This document shows, in pieces, positions 1 through 12,690 of a DNA stretch of 64,000 nt. The stretch is from Kappaphycus alvarezii (taxonomy: Eukaryota; Rhodophyta; Florideophyceae; Gigartinales; Solieriaceae): contig NADL03000659.1 of NCBI GenBank assembly GCA_002205965.3, forward strand, positions 806,001 through 870,000, in the 5' to 3' direction. A program made the translations under genes and the position numbers. Every line of letters starts with the position of its first letter. Positions within the stretch are counted from its first letter, which is position 1. The notes below the pieces were generated by a model that had not been told where the DNA came from, ran no database searches, and saw nothing but the letters and a program-made list of their open reading frames with translations.

Positions 1-935
1 ATTAACACCCCTTGCTACCCATTTCTATCCCATTTCTATCCCTACTTCTCAGCTACCGCGCGCTATCCTCTATTGTCCATGTATACGGAATCTACACAGT
101 GTGGGCAGTTAACGCGACCAACAGAAGTCATTTGCTGCTCCAACTACATGACTCCGCGCATTATTCCGCTTAAAGTGTACAGAGCTGAAGTATATCGATC
201 GAATCAATCCAGTCAAATGCTCGCGTTTGGCCTCCGTTTTTCACTCTAAGTTCAAGTTTACTGTCGACAAGATTCTTAAATAAGTACTTCTTCCTTTTGC
301 AATTAACCGGATGTTCCGATCTTAAACGCTGAAAAGTCTATGTTTGAATTCTCTTCAGAGCCTTCGAGACCAGTTGGATCAATTTCAACCATTTAATTTA
401 TGCCCGGGACTCGGAAAATGTTGACGTTTTCCCTAAAGGGCCTACTTACACCGCTAAATCATGTATTCAGTGATTCATTTTCAACAAGCTAGTACTTTGT
501 GAATCTTTATTGTATTATATCACAGCATTTTACGTATTTAGTGATTTTTGCACAAAGTTACCGCTTTATTGACTACAAAGGACCCTAATAAGAAGAAAGC
601 GAGGTTGAAATAATTAAATTGATTCTGTTCATTTATGAAGATGGACCAGAACCACGCGGTACGTATCTCTGATAAATTAAAGAATGGCAGGCGCCATTCG
701 AATCCGGCTTTTTATACGAAACTTTAGTGCAATGGACATAGAAAGCTTTATAAAGGTATCAATAAGAAGTGCCTAAGGTAATGAGCGAGAAAAAGGTCGA
801 GGACCGTGCAACCACAGTGCGTCCGAAGGACCCTCTTTCTCTTTAAGCCCTATGAAAGAGAAATAGCTCGGAGTCTTTGGAGATGTGTGGTAGAGGCTCG
901 ATGAGCTATAAAACACTGAAAGTGGCAAGAAGGAT
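1..935. other. AT-rich stretch without a recognisable gene
   Basis: No open frame here resembles a known protein. The pyrimidine-rich stretch at about 11-80 (short CTATCC-type words ending in ATTGTCC) resembles one at about 6762-6845, with weaker echoes near 7200-7260 and 7568-7622. This suggests an old dispersed repeat. The rest is AT-rich with no tandem structure that I can see. Confidence 0.5.
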
Positions 936-1363
936 GTGATGCCAAAAAAGAGAGCTGTGGGGACGGTCCGTAGGACTGAGGTAAAGCGGCGGAGCCTTGG
1001 GCACAAGAGCGAAATGGCAGGAGCTGAGCGCGCAGCGGCGGCCCAGGCTCTGCTAGATGATTTCGATCCTCCCTCAGGGGACGTCGGTAAGCCTGCGGGG
1101 TGTCGATACACGTCCTCGACGGGGAACGGACACAAAGCCAAAAGGCAAACAACAAGGTGCGCAACACGCGCAAAGGAAAGGGGAAAAGGGGCGAAGCTTC
1201 GGGAGTGATTAAGCCAAAAGACTACAAAGCGATGACCAAAGGGGATAAACAGACAATAGCCAGCAACTCGGGAGCCGCATTCGAGCTGGTAAAGGTGGGC
1301 GCGAGGGTGGGAGCGCGGTTAATAGCCAAAACTTTGGTAGCTGTTTACTTTGGGCGCTACTAG
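936..1363 (+). CDS. Possible small basic protein in a GC-rich pocket, probably frameshifted
   Basis: Two overlapping forward frames, 936-1208 (90 codons) and 1100-1363 (87 codons), lie in a GC-rich island inside AT-rich DNA. The first begins MMPKKRAVGTVRR and has an alanine-rich segment. The second is rich in Lys and Arg and ends with a short hydrophobic stretch containing VGARVGARLIAK. They could be one frameshifted basic protein, but no family is recognised, and reverse frames are also open over part of the stretch. The base composition differs sharply from the surroundings, which fits either a remnant gene or an inserted fragment. No function can be given. Confidence 0.22.
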
Positions 1364-2256
1364 TTGCCCGTTCATAAATACTAAGTTAGCAGTTAGGCTG
1401 CTCTAAAGTTCGGACACGCGTCAACCAATTAGCTACTGTACACTTAATAAATATCAGTGGCGTTTGCCGGCCATTGGCATGCTCCTATAGGTCCATGACC
1501 CAGTATACGCTTGCCCTTTAAGGACAGTGAGAATAGACGCCTTAGAGTGATCGAATTTTGATCGCAAAATGGATCATCGATCCTATAAAGTAGACTGGGA
1601 GGGTCATTGAACTACAGAGAGACCCTTCTTTTTCGCGGATAAAACAGGAAAAATATCAGAATCCGAAGTTTACCGCAAGTTTAAGTCACTCTCTGAGTGA
1701 AATTAGACTAGTGTCTCGTGCAACCACATCCACTATCATGCAATCAGGTATTACTGCAATGAGCGGGAAACAAGAGCAGCAAGATAGTCCATTCTATTGA
1801 GAACGCCCTCACATTCGCCGAGACAACCATTCATCTGAGTAATAGTGCAAATTGAGCAATGTTCAGCAGATGTTTAAGGGTTGTAAGTTCTCTGGAAACT
1901 TGCTCGAATATATTGCAAGACTCTACAGCTCTATTCACTTTGCCCGTCAATACCATCCATTCAGCACACAGAATAAATATTATCTCTTTCACGCCCTCTA
2001 TTGTGACGCACGTAAGCTCTCCTTCGAGAATTGTAACTATGAAATAAAATATGTAGACATCGTAAAAGTCATAATGGGCGAATATGGATCCGATTAGAGA
2101 AAACTGCAGATCAAAGTAACATTGGAAAATTTATTTTAAGATATTTAAGGTATAATAATAGCATATCTGACGTATCTGAGAGTCTAACGTAACTGGGTTT
2201 CCATATGAAAGAGCTTTTCCCCACTACCCCAAGATTTTCGTGCAGAGGCTCATAAT
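1364..2256. other. AT-rich stretch, nothing recognised
   Basis: Only short frames (for example 1852-2097 forward) occur, with no recognisable motif. It could include the left end of the decayed copia element that follows, but no terminal repeat was found. Confidence 0.4.
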
Positions 2257-4980
2257 TTGTATTACCTAAGAAAATACGTAGCACAATTCCAAGATTGGTC
2301 CCGTATCCCCATTCAAAACTTTATCTCCCAAGGTTACTCTTCCAGCAGGTTCTTGAAAACTCTTCACGAGCCCATTCAAAACATGCCCCAGATTCGACTC
2401 CTTACTGGAACCGTAAATGACATTTTTTGTACCTTTCTAATAGAAGTTAATGACTTTTTGCCTATAATTATAGCTCATTATGGCCAGAATTCATCTAAAC
2501 TTAGGCACTAAAGGTAACAACATGGGTTGAATTGAGGAAACCGAAGTCTTCAACATGACCGCTTGTTTGAGATATCGTAATAGCGCAAAAAATGCCACAA
2601 ATGCGAAGCTCCGAACTGGAAACCGAGTAATTTTTGTGTCCCCGGTGCCATAATAGCGCAAAATGGCAGCCGAACTAGGGATGGAGAGTACTCTACCCAT
2701 TTTATTGCGGAGCTCGTTAAAAGTGAGGAATGTTCGTCATTCCATCACAAAAATGGTCTAGAGACTGATAAATTTTTTCAAAAAAAAAGAGGATTTAACC
2801 GAGTTAGACTCCTCACTTATCGACGAATCTTTGCCCCATCGAGAAAACTTCCGCTCATTTGATGAGAAACCGATTGAAGCCGCAGAGTACGACATACTTT
2901 TTACCCATATCTCTGCGAAAATGAGTAAATCTGATCGCTAGGCTTCTAGTTTTCGTCTGGGCTGCGGTTAACTTTCTAGCCACCACTTTTCACAAAGAAA
3001 TCACATTACAGAGGTCCGATGAAAAAATTACAAATCTTTACTGCAGATATATACACTTCTTAAATGAAGAATTAAATATCTCAAAATTTCCCTTTAAGTT
3101 TCCTTTGCAGTATCATTTCTCCCTAATCTTTTATTTCTCACAGGGAACTAAATTGAATATTTACCGTATTCGGTGCTCAGAACCGTAAAATACGACCTTC
3201 CCGTAAATTTGCGGATGCATCTTACAAATCACTTGTTTTCGCTTTACTCCCTCTAAATGTCCTCAATTGGATAATAGCCTTTCTGGTTAAGCTGTATATA
3301 CCGATGCTGATATTCACGCACTGCTCTGTATGGAAGTTTTGGATAAAGAATCTTTAAACCCTGCAATGTCTCCAACAGGCTTCTTAATTGCGTTTAAAAA
3401 GCCGCTCCGAGTCCAAAAGAAATCTATGTCAACATTTGGCACGTACTGACGATTAGGTCAGCTAGCAATCACCTTTATGCCGGGATATTATTCACCAGGA
3501 AATGAGCGACGCTAAAAAGCAGGAGATCATCTTTACTCTATGTCGACACATTGAAGGTTATCCTCCGCGAAGAAATAAAACCTGATGGCAACGGGTTACC
3601 GGGATGTTTCGTACTTTTGATCAATTACTCTATATAAGGTCAAGTTGAAAAAAGTCTCGCAATTTTATTGTAGGTCCCCGCGTTAAAATGAAAAAGCATC
3701 TTGGCGCGAACATCCATAACCGTCCAAATGAGTCTGTTAGACTCATCTTGGAACTCGCAGCTACCTTTGGCCTCAATTTTTGGACGGTAGGTGTCATTTC
3801 AGCTTTCGTATAGTCCTCAGAACCCTTATTTCCAGAGTCTGAAGATAAGGGTTCTGAGGACTATCTGAAGTTCAGACATCTATATCTAGAGTCCTGTACC
3901 AGATTTCGAATTAGAACTGGAAAAGTGCCTGACACTACTTCGCCCGGTATTTGGGCTATATAACGCAGTAAAATTACATCATACAACCCTTGATAAACTC
4001 CACCGCGAGTACATGAAAATTAAAGCACTTTATGTGTATCCCGCACTCTACCTCTTGGTTAAAAATGGCGGTAGAGGGGCATCATCGGTAGCGATTTAGA
4101 CGAACTTCTCTCTTGTGAGACAGAAACGCTTAGTGCTCTCACGACAGCGAAAAGGAGTAAATTCGAAATGAAATAAGTATCCGCGCTACTTTCATAATTC
4201 ATCGGCATGGTTCTCGACCAATAAGATGGAAACTTCTTCTTCAAGCAACTCTAGAATACGAAAATTATAATTTTTACTACCGGACGCAGTTTTTACACTT
4301 TTAAGATCCATACGCATGCTTGTGGCTTGTTTTTCGAACTCAAGGCCGGACTTTGTCTTCTAAATCGCTCAGAGAGTGCCAGTATCTGAGCAATTATTCA
4401 ATTTAAATAGATCAAAACCAATATGAAGAACTAAAAAGGCGATCAAACATGCCGTGGATAATCGGTTTGAACCTTAAATATTGCAATTGGAGGCTAATAA
4501 ACTAGCGAAAGCTGCTTTTTCGGACTCCTCGTTTGCCAACAAACAAGCTCTTAAGTCAAAACTCGGAGACATAGTGTTCACCACAGACATCAAGGACCCA
4601 GTAGCCCGTATTTCCTTCAACTTTTACAGCGCGTGAAAATTTTGTGTGATTTCCCGGGAGTTAATTGCGTTCATTGATACGCTCTGGTTCGATATTACAC
4701 TCTCCGAAGAAAGTAAATCATGTTGAACAGATCTATCCCAGTCTAGCCGCTCATCGGGCAGAAAATACTGTTTTAATTTATTTCAAAGGGATCGCGAACC
4801 TCTGAAAAATAGAGCAATGGTTGTTCTTGCATCCACAAGTTTAGAGATTCACAACAGATTATTTCCAGATAATGGCATTGCTTGAAGAATCCAACAAATT
4901 CCTGGTGGTCTCACGAAATTAATGGGCCATTAACTCCTCATAGATTTCAATGAGGCAGGTCAGGTAGGTATATAACAGGA
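2257..4980 (+). mobile_element. Badly decayed Ty1/copia-type retrotransposon polymerase region
   Basis: Reading across frames shows the order expected of a copia polyprotein. A Cys-containing stretch (CHKCEAPNW...NFC, about 2595-2640) could be the gag zinc region, but this is weak. A reverse transcriptase core follows at about 3660-4160. It contains VRLILELAATFGLNFW and SAFV followed by a stop codon and SSEPL, matching the family pattern of a block before AYVQS. A QTDD-like box survives as VAI-stop-TNFSL at about 4090. The RNase H segment at about 4489-4900 holds FSDSSFANKQ, equivalent to the TDASFAN motif, and ends in GGLTKLM, equivalent to the ADxLTK motif. Many stops and frameshifts show it is dead. 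The recognition rests on remembered family motifs, not on an alignment. Confidence 0.6.
3810..3864. repeat. Perfect 20-bp inverted repeat with 15-nt loop
   Basis: The left arm 3810-3829 (ATAGTCCTCAGAACCCTTAT) is exactly complementary to the right arm 3845-3864, with 15 nt between. It lies inside the reverse transcriptase part of the decayed copia element, so it looks like a local inverted duplication and not a conserved RNA gene. A hairpin transcript would be very stable. Confidence 0.9.
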
Positions 4981-5123
4981 AATTAGATTATGTTCTCAAA
5001 ATATTTGACTTTATTGATGTTTAATATCTTTAGTTATCACCACTAGGCTCTTTTCCCAAATAACTCAGCCACACAAATCTGTTAAACCCATTAAATCTCA
5101 AAAAAATTAACCGATTAATTACT

Positions 5124-5474
5124 GTGCTTGATATCAAAGCTCATCCCGGAGTAAAATATCAACTTGCGGTTAACGTCGATACAAACGAGATGGTCAACAG
5201 AAAATCAATTTTAGCTCGCAGCTTTAAACTCATAGATGAACTTCTCAAGCTCAGAAAGTGTACGGAAGGCTCAATCCAGTCGCTTTTGAGAGAAAGCTCC
5301 CCCATTAGAATTTTTGAGGAAGCTTACGCGCATTTTCATCGAGCACGCCAGAATTTCTGCCCTTTTCAGCCTTTTGAAGTATACAGAGACAGCATTGAAC
5401 CACTTCATCACCTTCTTTTAGGGCAAGAATCAAGTATACATTTCAATTTCGTTAAAAATGCTGTAGAAACATAG
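5124..5474 (+). CDS. Hypothetical open frame downstream of the copia remnant
   Basis: A 116-codon forward frame contains plausible protein-like stretches such as SFKLIDELLKLRKC and FEEAYAHFHRARQNF. It starts about 150 bp after the recognisable end of the decayed copia polymerase, so it could be a leftover 3' part of that element or of another decayed gene. No family is recognised. The upstream DNA in the same frame is closed by stops. Its composition matches the AT-rich surroundings. Confidence 0.28.
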   Translation: MLDIKAHPGVKYQLAVNVDTNEMVNRKSILARSFKLIDELLKLRKCTEGSIQSLLRESSPIRIFEEAYAHFHRARQNFCPFQPFEVYRDSIEPLHHLLLGQESSIHFNFVKNAVET

Positions 5475-5620
5475 CCAAGGTCCGTGACTATTGCGTACGG
5501 TCCGTCTTCATCAATATACTTGTAACTTTTTAGGTACTTTTGGCCCTTTTGAGCGCTGGGTCGCCAATTAAGCCGCAATTCCGAGAAAAATTTTACCGAA
5601 GCCCTTGATAATCGCCAGAT

Positions 5621-6091
5621 CTAGGCTCTTTTTTCATTTTTCATTCTAGCTTCCTCGCCGACGTTGTAGAACCAGGGGATAACTCGCAACCGCTTTTTTC
5701 CTTCTAAGATCTCTACAGGGATTTCTCGCACAGCCTTATTAATCTTTTGCGTGGGAAAGCACTTCTCATCTACCAAGTGATAGCTGGAACGTTTATTGAA
5801 TTCTACAACACTCTGATACACTTTTCCCACTATGAAGATGAACTCTCCTTCCTTTTGCCCATCACTGAACATCATTGAGTCTACAAACCACACCTCCTCG
5901 GCTTTCTCTCCATCCATGACATTATTCGTTGCTCTTTTTTCTTCAATAACCACTGATCCTTTATCCTCTTTTTCTGGGCTATCAATTACACTTGATTTCT
6001 CTTCACGATCATCTGATAACTTTGGGAGCTCGAAAGTATCACACTTGACCAATACAATCTCTCTTTCTGGATCTATGTCGCTTCTGAACAT
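5621..6091 (-). CDS. Hypothetical charged protein, 156 aa
   Basis: A reverse-strand frame of 156 codons starts with ATG at 6091 and ends at 5621. The N-terminal half is rich in Glu, Lys, Asp and Ser. The C-terminal half is better ordered, with EEVWFVDSMMF, EFIFIVGKVYQSVVEF and VREIPVEILEGKKRLRVIPW. It is one of the longest clean frames in the first 13 kb and shows the amino-acid mixture of a real protein, but I recognise no domain. It faces the 5124-5474 frame tail to tail, 146 bp away. It could be a host gene or part of a mobile element. Confidence 0.35.
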   Translation of the reverse strand: MFRSDIDPEREIVLVKCDTFELPKLSDDREEKSSVIDSPEKEDKGSVVIEEKRATNNVMDGEKAEEVWFVDSMMFSDGQKEGEFIFIVGKVYQSVVEFNKRSSYHLVDEKCFPTQKINKAVREIPVEILEGKKRLRVIPWFYNVGEEARMKNEKRA

Positions 6092-9000
6092 ATAGTCGGT
6101 AATTTCCTGACGGACATCACCCGTGAGGACCTGTTTTGAAGAATGCCCCCGAGAATGAACTTATTCTGAGTCTCTTCGCAGATTTACCCGAATTGCCAAG
6201 CTCTTCACTTGCCTCCCATGATCCCAACCCAGCTCACCCGAAACCCAGTTATAGTAAGAGGCTAGTGGCACCCGGAAGGTAACTTTCAGCAAATTCATTT
6301 AGTGCCACGCAAGCCAATCGATATCAGATATATCGAGGGCCTTCTGCAAAGACCGAGGAATGCGGGAGGTAGATGGTATATTTAATACTGTGCAAAGCCA
6401 CAGCCCTCGGATAAACTCCATTGGCTTTCGTTACAGTGTATTGCTCGGGATTCAAAGTTGCACCTGGCCCCCTTTGAGTGGACGGTTTTGCTTTCGAGGT
6501 TCGAAGTGCGTCCACCACATACTGTATCCGAACGTAATTTTGATAGCGCTGAGGAGCCTTTCATTACTGTGAATGTTGTCGCTGGACACTGCAATCAATA
6601 TTAAAGTAGCTTTCTCCTGTCGTACAAGATCTTTGCAGTCCTGCTTCTCTCTATTCCCTATTTTTCGACACCACAAGTAATGATTAGCAGCGTCGACATA
6701 ACCTGTTCATTATGCCGCAGAGCTTTCCAGCCCTGGCCCTCTCGTCGGCAATAAAGTCTATCTACCCCGTTTTGCTACCCTATTCTATCCTTAATATGTC
6801 TTTAAGTCTCAGCTATTGTCGTATATCCTTGATTGTCCAAGGACACGTTAGCAGTACTGCGACTGTTGCATCAAATACCAGTGCCTATTCAACAAGTGCC
6901 ATCAATAATTTAAAGGGCATTAGGAATAAATAAAAATCATTTGTCTTCTTTCTATTTACATCAGTGCAGCTGTAAGTCTTTCAAAACGTCGCCACATCCT
7001 GGGGTGCTTCTGTACGCCCAGCGATTACACTTCAATAACATACAGTACAGTAAACATTAATGCAAGGACTCCATGCCGATGGACAGACAAAGCTAGAAAG
7101 ACAACGGAGAACTCGCAATCATAAGGTTACCCATAGTTTGCTTCGTCAGAGTGCACTACGTCAGCACTTTCACTATCGACCTAGCCTATAATAAAATAAA
7201 CCTTCTCTTTTACCGCTCTATCCCGCTATGCGCCGAACTATTCACTATCCTCTCTCGTATGAATAATATTACTGTCGACCGTACACTACTAAGTCGCCCC
7301 GCGTGGTTCCGAGTTCCCGCGACACTGGCTGATGTTATACCGTAGTGTGTAAGTGTCGCGCACGTTGCCCTTGAAACTGTAAGGTGTCCAGGACAGAGAT
7401 TTCAAAGTGCTATATTTTCAAGTGCTACACTCACCGCCTTCCCTTCCAAAGAAAAAAAGAGAGGTACAATCGAGTGAGTTACAACTAACTCGTCAACGAC
7501 GAGTCCATAGTAAGCCCCATGTCGCCGCCCTGGGCAACTCTCTCTCTCTCCAGTGAACTTTATTTCATTACCATGCCCTCCTTTTCAACTACCCTTCCTA
7601 TCGACTAACGTCGCTGATTGTACACAGACGCGACAAGGGGAGTGTGGAAGGCACGGTCTCACGACACTGGCCGCCTTTCTTGAACCCTATATTTTTTCTC
7701 AATTCTCCGCTACATGTACAAGAATTTCATGAAGATATTTATCATTTTTACTGGCTCAAGCGACCACTTTCCTCAATAAATCCAAATTAAACTCCATTAA
7801 TTATAAAACAATCAAACGATGGACGTGCAGTATACTATCTGAAAACGGGATTTACACCCAAGCTCACTTACTTACATGTAAAATCAAATATAAGCGAATA
7901 CATGAATGTCATTGGGAATCAGAAGTGTAGTCAAGAACAGTCAGTTGGTTAAAGACAATTTCAGAGAATGGTTGCCATTAAGTGGATTTTCTTAGGCACT
8001 TTTCAATAACTATGAAGTAGTTTAATGGGTTTCAGAGCGATAAAATTACCTTTTCTTGAAAATTTTTTCGATGCCCAATTCAATTATCCTTGGATGGCAG
8101 AAGATAGAGGAACGGTGCTAGGAAATAATTAGTTGGAGAAATACACTTCTGTGAAATATGACAGGAGTAGTAACTTTATTTACACGTTTTGATCATCAAG
8201 AAATAAATCATTCAGCAAGAACTGAACAAATAATGCTGATTCTCCGATGTATTTCGAGCAAAGAAAATCTATTGCCATAACATCACATGTTTTTAGGTCT
8301 GAAATAGATATACAGTACGTAAGTATTATGGGAAATATTATTGCCCTCCTTGTGCTCAGAAATACCTCTGAATTTTGTATTACGAGGATGAGGTGAATCT
8401 GCAAAGAATTTTTATGGCTACATTTTGGTCAATGCGCTATAAAAAATCTACTGCAAAGATTCTTTGAATCTATATGAGGAAATCCAAAGGTATGGACAAT
8501 CAATTTCTGCTAGTGAATTACAATGAAAAATTATTAGAGTGACTGATTGAAAATAATCCTGTTTGGGACTGAAAACAGGGTTCCTCAGATTTCTTGTGGT
8601 GAAGATCGGGAAAACAAAAGTTTCCGGCACAATGGAATTACTCTTGTGATCACGACTAGAAATATTTTTCGAAATTCAAAAAAGAAAAAATGCTCTCAAA
8701 GTGCAATCCAACTTTTATTGTGATCGAAACACGTATGTAGCGAGTATCTTTGCATATTGAAGAAGAAAAATGAAGAAGAATTTTTTCATTTGTAATGGCG
8801 TTAGTGGGCGCGATAGCTTTCAGAAGAACTCTCCTCCCGTTCATGAGGATTTTTATGTTTAGATGAACCCTCTTTTGTTATCATAGATGCTTTAAATGTA
8901 TTATAAATATTTTATTTGGTATAAGTAGCTCTTTATATTACATTTCAGTGAGTGATTACGAAGAGATTATAAGAAAGCTTTTTTACCATTTATTTTAACA

Positions 9001-11752
9001 AAGGATCTTCTTCACCTAAAGTGCTACACATAGGTGATACCATGGTGGAATAGAAGCTAGCTAAATGTCATCTTGTCTTGCTTTATGTTTAAGAGGGGGT
9101 GGAAGAATCCTGAGAATCAAATAGCTGTATGTCTGTTCAGAAACACAGTGGTAGGTTTTTTATTTCCAGGGGATAAATTAGTAATTAGTTATCTATGAAT
9201 TTTAGGGTGTAGTAGCTACAGAAAAATTCTTGACAACTATCACACCCTAGAGTTCGTATTAACTAAGATGCAATTGCAATATATTCGAAGTTTTAGTGTA
9301 CTGTGGGGCAGATACAAATCATACAGAATTACTTTATTGTACAGCTGGGAGTAAAACTGTCAGAACTACCTTGAATCTTAATTTCAGAAGTAGTGGCCTC
9401 ATACTTTAAGTTGATGTTTCTTGAGAAATAAATGCCTATGTCACCAATTAGCTCCAAGAATTTAATCAATTAATTACATTGGCATTTTAAAATAAAAATT
9501 GAAATTTTTTAATGACGAAACTACACGTTACACTACAAGACTTCATTTTCCGGAGTACTCTTATTTCAGAAATAATTTTTTTGTTTTAAATCAGATTACT
9601 TGAGAGACTATTCCACGCGAAAGTTCAAATAACGAAGGATATCAAGAATTAAAACAACTAAAACATTAATCAGCGTTTTGGGTATCGAGAATAGTGTTCC
9701 ACGTGACCTGTCAGATGATGATGATGCGGTAACAGTAGTTGATATTTTTCAAAGGTCCACGCATAAAATGGGTAGAATGGAATATTTATGTCTCATAAAC
9801 CGGTTTTGAAAATACTTTTTCAGTAGATAATGAAAAAAATATAAGAGTCTACAGATCGGAAAATGCACGAAATATTACCAGCAGGAAATGGGCTTACAAT
9901 TGCCTGGATCGTAAAAGTTGAATTTTCGCCATGATAAAACATCAGCGAACACGACGGAGTACTTGAGATAGGCTCTCATTTTTTTAATACTGAAATAGAT
10001 CAGTCTTTTGGATCGTCAGACTTTTTACGGACTGCTAATGAGTTCGCTGAACATTTACAAGTAGTATTTGATTTCTGTGGGAAAGAATAAATCTTGATGC
10101 TTTCTACAATACTTAACACCGCCAAGATTTTATTCTTTCACTTAGATAGTATTGATGACCTTAAAGAAGGACTTAGGACTTAAAATAAAAGATGAAAATT
10201 ATGATATTTCAAAATATATAATTTCAAGCAATTTTGCACATCTAAAATTGGCAAGTCGACAAAGGGATAGATGTAATTATAATTACTTTATTAAGTTTCT
10301 TCTTTTCGCCAACAGAGTACATAGAATTAATTCTTGCTATTTCATCTAATTCCGTACATTTCTTTCCATATTTGACTAGAAAAGGAATCAGCGATGGAGG
10401 CCCAGTGATAATAATTGGAATAAAGCTCATCTGACAGGTACAAGAGGGCTCACGCCTTTTCATTAATGTTTCCGGGATACTTTTGTTTGATTTATATCAT
10501 TTTTGATTAGTACCCAGAAGTACAGTTATTCACCGAAACATACGCACGGCGTTGCTTGTTTGCAGAAATAATTATTAATATCTGCAGAGAGGGGGAATGG
10601 AATGGAGCATATAAATTTTCCCGGAAATGATAACAAATTTTCTTTTTATACACAAAAAGTAAAATTACAGGAAGAATATTGAGTGGAAGTAGCAACCGAG
10701 ATTCTCGGTTGAAGCGAATAGCGATTGAAATATTGAGCATATAAAAAAGTATACATAATCTCTCCTTGTCAGTGGGATTTCCAGGAGTTGCTCTTCTGTA
10801 TGTAATTCAAGTGAATTTTGTTGCTGTTCAATAATGTTTTAGTAGATGTATATTTTTCCAGATGAAAATTGAGTAGTAAATGATGAATTCGGGCGATCAT
10901 GAAAACGCAATTCTTGGGGAATATGTATTAATTACCTACCCTTTAATTGATTGTGGCCTCAGGGGGTCCAAGCACAGGATTCTAGGCTCAATATCGCACT
11001 TAGAGCTAATTGAGGACATCTATTTTGAATTTAAACGCTAATTATGATCGAAAAGAATTCTTAGAACTGCTTTTTTTAGTTTTCGGGCAATCTGCTACTC
11101 AAATAGTTCCCAAAACACGATGACAGCCGTACTGTATTATACTCATATATCTAATTCTGAGTACGCGATGATCTATACAAATATATGCTCCAAGAAAAGA
11201 ACTAAGCTGGTATAGGCCAGTATCATGAACACTCAACTCTTTCTTTAGCAACACTATGGTGAGAACTGAGGAGAAATTTGAAACAAATAAACACTCAAAT
11301 ACAGACTGGACTCAGCGGTGTTCTTCTTCAGCTTCTTAAATATCATAATCTGTAGCTTTATGCTTTCAGACTGCCTCTGTTCTTTTTCTTTCGCAGCCGC
11401 CATCGCCAATGCAGTAAATTCAATACCAAATTATCTCAATACGTGCAAATTTATGCTTTTAGGGATCTTCCTAGAACTTTTCCTAATTTTGCGCTTAATC
11501 GTATGTATTTTAAACTGCTCTTTTACCGATAAAGCTTTAAATTAGAAATAAATTTTCCGTTAGATGTTCAGGGCCTCCAATTTACATCTATCCAGCAGTG
11601 TGTTAATTAACCCTTGGGTATCTGAATTTGCTACTTGAACCCATGTAGCTATAAAATCACCCAAATTACCATATTAGATAATAAATTACTTGCTGTGATC
11701 TGAGCCATTTTTCAATCCGTACGGTGCAATTATGGATTTTTTCTTTACTCTT

Positions 11753-11792
11753 TGCACATATATGTAGGGACATGCACATATATGTAGGGATG
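11753..11792. repeat. 20-bp tandem duplication
   Basis: The unit TGCACATATATGTAGGGACA (11753-11772) is followed directly by a second copy (11773-11792) that differs only in its last two bases. It is local and minor. Confidence 0.85.
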
Positions 11793-12572
11793 CAATATTA
11801 GAGAGGTGAAAATATTGGCGCGATTGGTTTTCAAAGCGTTTCGTTTTTAGTATTCAGTGCATTTATTTATATTTTGAAGGATAACTCAAGGTCAATACAT
11901 ATTGTATGGACGAAGCCGCTGAAATATTCTGGGGTGGGAATATAGCGACTTAGCTGCAATTTAATTCGCGTTGAAGTATTTAGCGGGGTAATAAGTGCTC
12001 GATTATGAACTAACACTAATGGATCAAACTTGATCCGGGGATTTGTTATGGTGCACACTGGGAAATAGAAACTGGATATTGGGTAGATTGAAAATATAAA
12101 TGGACCTCACACTTTACATCCTTTTTCTCTTCTTTCACAAATTTTTGTTTCCATTTTTGAGCGATAATATTTAAAACTGTCTTTCAAATCCATCTATCAA
12201 AATTATATTGTCAATAAATTTTCAATTTAGTTTAATTTTCAGTTTTTTACGTAAAAACATACGCATGTCAAATTATTGATATATGTAATTTCTCAGTTAG
12301 TTTCTAAGTTGAAAATATTTCCTGTATTATTACTTAATGGTACTTATTAGTATATTTGTCCGAAGAATACAACCAGATTGTTATAAAATACCATGCTTAA
12401 TTATTTTGGAGAAGCAGAAGAATCTGTATAGCCAAATCCTGAAAGATGAAAATCTTTCTCAAGTTATCCGCATGACTTCTGAGAGCTTTCTTCTTTGTAT
12501 ATCAAATGTTAAGGATGGACAAGGGTAATTAGGGGTATCTGAAGCGCTGGAGATGCGAGTTGTGGCATTTTG

Positions 12573-12690
12573 TACTAGATTAATATCATAAAAATATCTG
12601 GGCACTCCTTCTGAGCTGTAAAAGATGCTGCGCTGTCGCAGCGAACTGTTTCCTTTCTGGGCTAGCACCATCACGAGCCCTTTTCGCATG
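12573..12690 (+). repeat. Dispersed repeat, copy 1 (second copy near 44.74 kb)
   Basis: This stretch and 44737-44850 share an ordered series of words: TACT, ATTAATAT, then a run of A, CTGGGCA, GAGCTGTAA, TGCTGCGCTG and GCACCATCA. Orientation is the same. The copies are diverged and slightly different in length. The family is unknown; a small transposon or LTR fragment is possible. TGCTGCGCTG also forms the core of the minisatellite at 42.4 kb. Confidence 0.6.
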
